The position numbers and the translations under genes are program-made. A DNA stretch of 64,000 nt, taken from NCBI RefSeq assembly GCF_905196875.1, contig NZ_CAJJWO010000028.1:1-64000 (forward strand), read 5' to 3'. This document shows, piece after piece, positions 60,451 to 64,000 of this stretch (positions are counted from its first letter, which is position 1; every line of letters begins with the position of its first letter). The stretch comes from an uncultured Parabacteroides sp. (GTDB lineage: Bacteria > Bacteroidota > Bacteroidia > Bacteroidales > Tannerellaceae). Below the pieces are notes generated by a model that was not told the origin of the DNA, ran no database searches, and saw only the letters and a program-made list of their open reading frames with translations.

Positions 60451-62754
60451 ATGAATTATAAATTAGCAATGGTTCCATTGTTGCTTTGCGGCATGCTTGC
60501 TTCATGCAATGACAGCGAGGAACTAATCCAGAAAAACCCGGATTTTGTGGAAGCGGGCTACGGCGCGTTGACCCTTACCCTCAAATACCCTGACGCCCCC
60601 AAAACGAGAGCGGTGGGTGATACACTGGTAGGTGTAGCCTATGATGCAGAGAAAACTATCAGCAGCGTAGCCTTCTTTGTCAATACAGAAACAGAGACCG
60701 TAGACGGTGCTGAACAATACGGAGCTTTCGGCGGCTATTTCAGCGATGAAGAAGTGCTTTCTGCCAATGGCTTGCAGGAAGAATTGGAGGAAGTAACAGC
60801 CGGAACTCCCGGTGAATACACGGCTAAGATCCGCCATCGTAGCGATGGTTGGAAAAATCCTCAGGTGATCGTGATCGCCAACTATCTGGAAAATGGTCTG
60901 GCTGATAAGCTAAAGGCTATAACCAATTGGGAAGATTTGGGAAAGGTTGTATCTGAAACAATCTCCGAAAATCCTAAAACACCTCTTTTAATGTATTCCA
61001 CTCGTACGATCGAAGCCTGGAAACGTGCAAGCGGCGGTAACGGTGGTGGTTCTGCTTCTATGGATTTCGATATGGATCGTTTGGTATCGCGTATCGACAT
61101 TCATAACAATGCTTACAACAAAACAACTCCGGACAATGGTTTCGTGCTTACTTCGGCTCAATTAATCCGTCCGAAGGTCGCTTCTTACCTGATACCCGGT
61201 ATAACAGACCTTCCGACACAGGCCGTGTCCGATGTCCCTTTCGCAACAAGCGGAACTGTTGTTGAAGATGGTACTGCTCCAAACATTATCCAGAAATTGG
61301 ACAGCTTGTATACTTACGAAAACGACAATGCAGATGCAGCTACTGCTACTGCGGTACAGGTGAACGGTACTTTCCGTGGAGGTAAAGTGTCGAAAGTAAT
61401 CGAAATAAAGAAAGTAGACGGTGTAGGAACAATCGGCGATCCTATCGCTTTAGCCCGTAATCATCGTTATGTAGTTAATATCAATGCTGCTCCCGACAGT
61501 ACGGATATTACCTGGGATATTGTGGTAAAAGAATGGGCGGAATCCGATACGATCAAGGTAAAACCTGCGTATCCCAAACCTGATTTGGCTGAAGCGTTGA
61601 AAACAGCAGTTTTTGAAGCCGGAACATCAGGTATAACCTGGACAACCGGAAGTAAGATCATTGATATAACGAATGCTACAGCTGGCGATGCCACATTGAA
61701 ATTCTCTACAAGTGGAACGACTGCTTCTGTCGTTAAGTTGGCTTATGGTTTTGATACGGATGCTTCTTCCATAGGCGGAAAGAGTGATGCCATTGTAAAG
61801 GTAGACGATGCTATTGTAACCTACGGTGCAGCAAAGGTGGAAACTCCGATCACGATCACGATCCCTAAACAGAATGATGATGAAAAAGTACCATTGGATA
61901 TTTATGTTATTGTGCAGAACGGTGGTAATCTGAGTGCTTGCGATACGATTACGATAAAGAGCCGTCCTGTTTACAATGGTGTGGCAAGTGCAATGCCGGT
62001 ATTGATGAAGGATGGTAAATATTGGGCACCGATCAATGTGGGTGCAACAACAACGAATAATAAGTCGGCTACTACTGCCAGCACAGACATTACTGCTGAT
62101 TGCGGAAAACTGTTCCAGTGGGGTCGTTTATATGGTTTTGCTGCAACCAATAATGCTTCAACGACAGTAGCTGATACCACGGGTATCGGAGCTTTGGGCC
62201 GTCCTGTTCAGGATGACCTTACTAAGATGTCTAAATGGGATGGTAAGTTCATTTATAGTACATCTGCACTTAAGTATAACTGGTTGCAGATTAATGGTGA
62301 AGGTAATGCAAATCCGGAAAATGCAGGAATGGACAAGGGCGCCTGGTATCAGCAGCTTTGGAATGTAAACGAAGGAAAAGACAATGCTGATGTCGTTAAA
62401 ACCGCAACCGATCCTTGTCCTAAAGGTTGGCGTGTTCCTACTCAGGCTGAGTGGATCGCTATTGGTGCAGGTCAGGAACCTGCCGTGTCCGGAACAACTT
62501 GGGATGGAACAAACTTACGCTTAACCGTTCCGGGAAAAGAAAGCGGAAAGAACCTTCTCTTGCCTGCTGCGGGCTACCGCTACGGCAGTGCTGGGGCTTC
62601 CAGCGATCAGGGCGCCGGCGGCAACTACTGGTCGTCGTCTGTGCCTGCTGCTAGCTCCAGCGCCAGCTACGTGAGCTTCAGTAGCGCAGGTAAGCTGAGT
62701 ACGAGCACGCTCTACCGTGCCTACGGCTTCTCGGTGCGTTGTGTCCAAGAATAA
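60451..62754 (+). CDS. Pilus subunit with DGR-diversified C-terminal lectin-like domain (DGR 2 target)
   Basis: 767 residues. Lipobox GMLASC (Cys19) and a pilin-type processing site KTRAVGD near residues 50-56. The fimbrillin-like body (to about 350) includes DMDRLVSRIDIHNNAYNK and RNHRYVVNINA. A further beta-domain lies at 370-510, then a FISUMP/C-type-lectin-like module from ~513 (MPVLMKDGKYWAPINVG, CPKGWRVPTQAEWIAIG). Residues 703-767 are the variable repeat: small and aromatic residues (Tyr, Gly, Ser, Ala, Asp) at codons that read AAC, ACT or AAT in the template. Last structural gene of the phase-variable pilus operon, so probably the tip adhesin; the tip position is inference. Confidence 0.88.
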   Translation: MNYKLAMVPLLLCGMLASCNDSEELIQKNPDFVEAGYGALTLTLKYPDAPKTRAVGDTLVGVAYDAEKTISSVAFFVNTETETVDGAEQYGAFGGYFSDEEVLSANGLQEELEEVTAGTPGEYTAKIRHRSDGWKNPQVIVIANYLENGLADKLKAITNWEDLGKVVSETISENPKTPLLMYSTRTIEAWKRASGGNGGGSASMDFDMDRLVSRIDIHNNAYNKTTPDNGFVLTSAQLIRPKVASYLIPGITDLPTQAVSDVPFATSGTVVEDGTAPNIIQKLDSLYTYENDNADAATATAVQVNGTFRGGKVSKVIEIKKVDGVGTIGDPIALARNHRYVVNINAAPDSTDITWDIVVKEWAESDTIKVKPAYPKPDLAEALKTAVFEAGTSGITWTTGSKIIDITNATAGDATLKFSTSGTTASVVKLAYGFDTDASSIGGKSDAIVKVDDAIVTYGAAKVETPITITIPKQNDDEKVPLDIYVIVQNGGNLSACDTITIKSRPVYNGVASAMPVLMKDGKYWAPINVGATTTNNKSATTASTDITADCGKLFQWGRLYGFAATNNASTTVADTTGIGALGRPVQDDLTKMSKWDGKFIYSTSALKYNWLQINGEGNANPENAGMDKGAWYQQLWNVNEGKDNADVVKTATDPCPKGWRVPTQAEWIAIGAGQEPAVSGTTWDGTNLRLTVPGKESGKNLLLPAAGYRYGSAGASSDQGAGGNYWSSSVPAASSSASYVSFSSAGKLSTSTLYRAYGFSVRCVQE
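62559..62750 (+). repeat. DGR 2 variable repeat (VR)
   Basis: From CTTGCCTGCTGCGGGC at 62559 the sequence aligns gap-free, at offset 1344, with the template from 63903. Eleven of 98 aligned bases differ, each at a template A: 62575, 62581 (to T), 62584, 62585, 62590, 62595, 62603, 62605, 62617, 62618 (to G), and 62656 (to T). Ten of the 21 template adenines are unchanged. The 3' boundary is unknown because the template is cut; the VR probably runs to near the stop. Confidence 0.93.
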
Positions 62755-62755
62755 A

Positions 62756-62774
62756 GGGAGGCGAATTGCCTCCC
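62756..62774. other. Hairpin immediately after the VR gene
   Basis: GGGAGGC (62756-62762), loop GAATT, GCCTCCC (62768-62774), starting 2 bases after the stop codon. No T-tract follows directly, so it is not a good terminator; position suits a DGR target-site hairpin. Confidence 0.65.
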
Positions 62775-62811
62775 GCATCCGATTCATTCGATTGATTTGA
62801 TTATTTTTTAG

Positions 62812-62829
62812 ACCCGCCGAAAGGCGGGT
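62812..62829. other. GAAA-tetraloop hairpin downstream of the VR
   Basis: ACCCGCC (62812-62818), GAAA, GGCGGGT (62823-62829): a perfect 7-bp stem. In the Bordetella phage DGR a short hairpin with a GAAA loop just past the VR is needed for efficient targeting. A weak T-rich tract follows, so partial terminator use is possible. Confidence 0.65.
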
Positions 62830-62862
62830 TGATTTTGGTCTAACAAGTAATTAATGGTATTT

Positions 62863-63363
62863 ATGAACCTGAAAGAGAAAATAGATGCAGAACAGCAAGA
62901 CAGACCATTGGTCCTTTTATATATGGAGGGAATGTTTTGGAAAGCATACGAGCAATCAGCCATGCGGTTTACAAAGGAGATTAAAGCATATAAATTACAA
63001 AAGCGCTTTTTCAAGAATGTGAACAGCGAAGTTGTCTCGTTAGGTTTTCCCGATGGGAGCTTGCAGGATGTGTTGAAGGGACGAGAATTTACGCGGATCA
63101 ATGAAAAGCAGATATCTTTTTTTCTGAATACTGCTTTTACAGCCGATGAATTTGAGGACTGGAAAAAGGCACTTCCTCTCGAAACCGAAGCGTCAGCTTC
63201 GGTTTCGAGTCCGGCTGTTACTCTTACGGTGCAACCGGATACCCATTTTTCGGATGCCGAACGCCGCGTGCTGGCACAGTTGGCTGCCTTCCGCGTTGAG
63301 ACGGCTTCCCCTTTACAGTGTATGATGTTGGTTTCTGATTTACAGGCTTTGTTGAAACAATGA
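62863..63363 (+). CDS. MutS domain I-like DGR accessory protein (copy 2)
   Basis: 166 residues from ATG 62863; this start aligns with the first copy (MNLKEK against MDLKQK), while an ATG at 62854 adds three residues. Contains LLYMEGMFWKAYEQSAMRFTKEIKAY, resembling MutS domain I, then NSEVVSLGFPDGSL, a Ser/Val/Thr-rich linker and a C-terminal helix SPLQCMMLVSDLQALL. It lies between the VR gene and Avd, overlapping Avd by 4 bases. Its conservation beside both DGRs of the window argues for a real function in the retrohoming process. Confidence 0.72.
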   Translation: MNLKEKIDAEQQDRPLVLLYMEGMFWKAYEQSAMRFTKEIKAYKLQKRFFKNVNSEVVSLGFPDGSLQDVLKGREFTRINEKQISFFLNTAFTADEFEDWKKALPLETEASASVSSPAVTLTVQPDTHFSDAERRVLAQLAAFRVETASPLQCMMLVSDLQALLKQ

Positions 63364-63704
63364 TATATGATAATCTGCCTGTTTATAAGGCTTCATACGA
63401 TCTGTTGTTGACTATATTCCGGTTGAACCGGAATTTTCAACGCGATTACCGTTATACACTGGGTGAAAATGTGAAAAACGAGCTGATTGCTTTGTTGGTA
63501 TGTATCTATCAGGCGAATGCCACCACTCAGAAAGCTCCCCATTTGTTGAAAGCAAGGGAGCACGTGGTAGTGATAAAATTGCAAATACGCTTGTTGATGG
63601 ACCTTAAACAAATCAACCTCAAACAGTATGCCACTGCTGCCGAACAGATCGAGTCGATCTCAAAGCAACTGGCAGCATGGCATAAATCGAGCGAAAAAAA
63701 ATAA
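63360..63704 (+). CDS. avd: DGR accessory variability determinant (Avd-like), copy 2
   Basis: 114 residues, four-helix and basic (ends WHKSSEKK): LPVYKASYDLLLTIFRLNRNFQRDYRYTLGENVKNEL, CIYQANATTQKAPHLLKAREHVVVIKLQIRLLMDLKQI. Paralogue of 337-681. Its ATG overlaps the stop of the MutS-like gene (ATGA), and the template repeat begins 198 bases downstream, matching the usual avd-TR-RT order, so an RT gene is expected just past the window end. Confidence 0.87.
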   Translation: MIYDNLPVYKASYDLLLTIFRLNRNFQRDYRYTLGENVKNELIALLVCIYQANATTQKAPHLLKAREHVVVIKLQIRLLMDLKQINLKQYATAAEQIESISKQLAAWHKSSEKK

Positions 63705-63902
63705 ATAGAAGGGCGATTCTTGTCCGGAGTTCCGGTGGCCAAGGTTACCGGTAGAGAGACTTGTAAATTCAGTAACCCACTGGCAGAGTAAACAGACGTA
63801 GGGTGATAAGGCGTATCCGCGTTTCTGCTAGTTAATTTTCCCGGTTGTCAGGATATTTGCTTAAGTGCACCTGTTCCGATAATTCCATTAGTGGTTACTA
63901 AG
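63705..63902 (+). ncRNA. Leader of the DGR template RNA
   Basis: Non-coding gap between Avd and the template repeat, with potential folding (for example CCGGT at 63729-63733 with ACCGG at 63747-63751) and a TATTTG word at 63854-63859 that could belong to a promoter. In known DGRs this stretch is transcribed as part of the template RNA. No gene seen. Confidence 0.4.
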
Positions 63903-64000
63903 CTTGCCTGCTGCGGGCAACCGCAACAACAGTACTGGAGCTTCCAACAATCAGGGCGCCAACGGCAACTACTGGTCGTCGTCTGTGCCTGCTGCTAGCA
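63903..64000 (+). repeat. DGR 2 template repeat (TR), cut by window end
   Basis: Begins CTTGCCTGCTGCGGGCAACC and is rich in AAC codons (in the VR frame: Asn at six variable sites). Of the 98 visible bases, 87 match the VR; all 11 mismatches are adenines here. Not itself in a coding frame. The remaining TR, the IMH* element and the RT gene must lie beyond 64000. Confidence 0.93.

Overview
The window looks like chromosomal DNA of a gut Bacteroidales bacterium, most like Parabacteroides or Bacteroides. The reasons are the TAnnTTTG-type -7 promoter boxes, the many lipobox lipoproteins of fimbrillin (type V pilus) families, the DUF3575/DUF3868/DUF5119/DUF4469 families, Bacteroidales-type HU proteins, GH95, and a CzcA-type pump fused to its outer-membrane channel. 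Genus is an inference; no rRNA or tRNA gene was seen.

Layout. 1-2.7 kb: the end of a diversity-generating retroelement (DGR 1: reverse-transcriptase tail, Avd, MutS-like accessory), then an HU protein and an OmpA-like/TPR lipoprotein, closed by a strong terminator. 2.7-6.8 kb: small accessory genes, including an HU-like protein followed by a holin-like membrane protein and an M15 peptidase fused to a spanin-like lipoprotein, and an AAA/PD-DExK protein. 6.8-18.5 kb: GH95 glycosidase, two acyltransferase-like genes on the minus strand, two AraC regulators, and a tight run of an RclA-like reductase with gnd, zwf and pgl. 18.7-28.3 kb: heavy-metal RND efflux operon with a LytS/LytTR pair, then a PhoR/PhoB-type pair on the other strand. 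28.6-39.4 kb: pilus locus 1, led by a tyrosine recombinase and an invertible promoter and interrupted by a 2.6 kb set of gene cassettes bounded by repeats. 39.4-52.3 kb: ordinary housekeeping and metabolic genes (KamA-like radical SAM, RadA, cyclophilin, transporters, ClC channel, ThuA). 52.4-64 kb: pilus locus 2, with its own tyrosine recombinase and invertible promoter, ending in a pilus subunit whose C-terminal lectin-like domain is the variable repeat (VR) of a second DGR; MutS-like and Avd accessory genes follow, then the start of the template repeat (TR), cut by the window end.

The central find is pilus locus 2. Aligned over 98 bases, VR and TR differ at 11 positions and every difference lies at a TR adenine, the signature of DGR mutagenesis. 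The same operon sits behind a DNA-inversion switch, with 23-bp inverted repeats around a consensus promoter that points away from the operon in this sequence (OFF). One inverted repeat lies inside the recombinase gene, so inversion should also swap the recombinase C-terminus for a 33-residue tail. A second inversion switch, also apparently OFF, controls pilus locus 1. The system therefore combines ON/OFF phase variation of the pilus with targeted hypermutation of its putative terminal adhesin.
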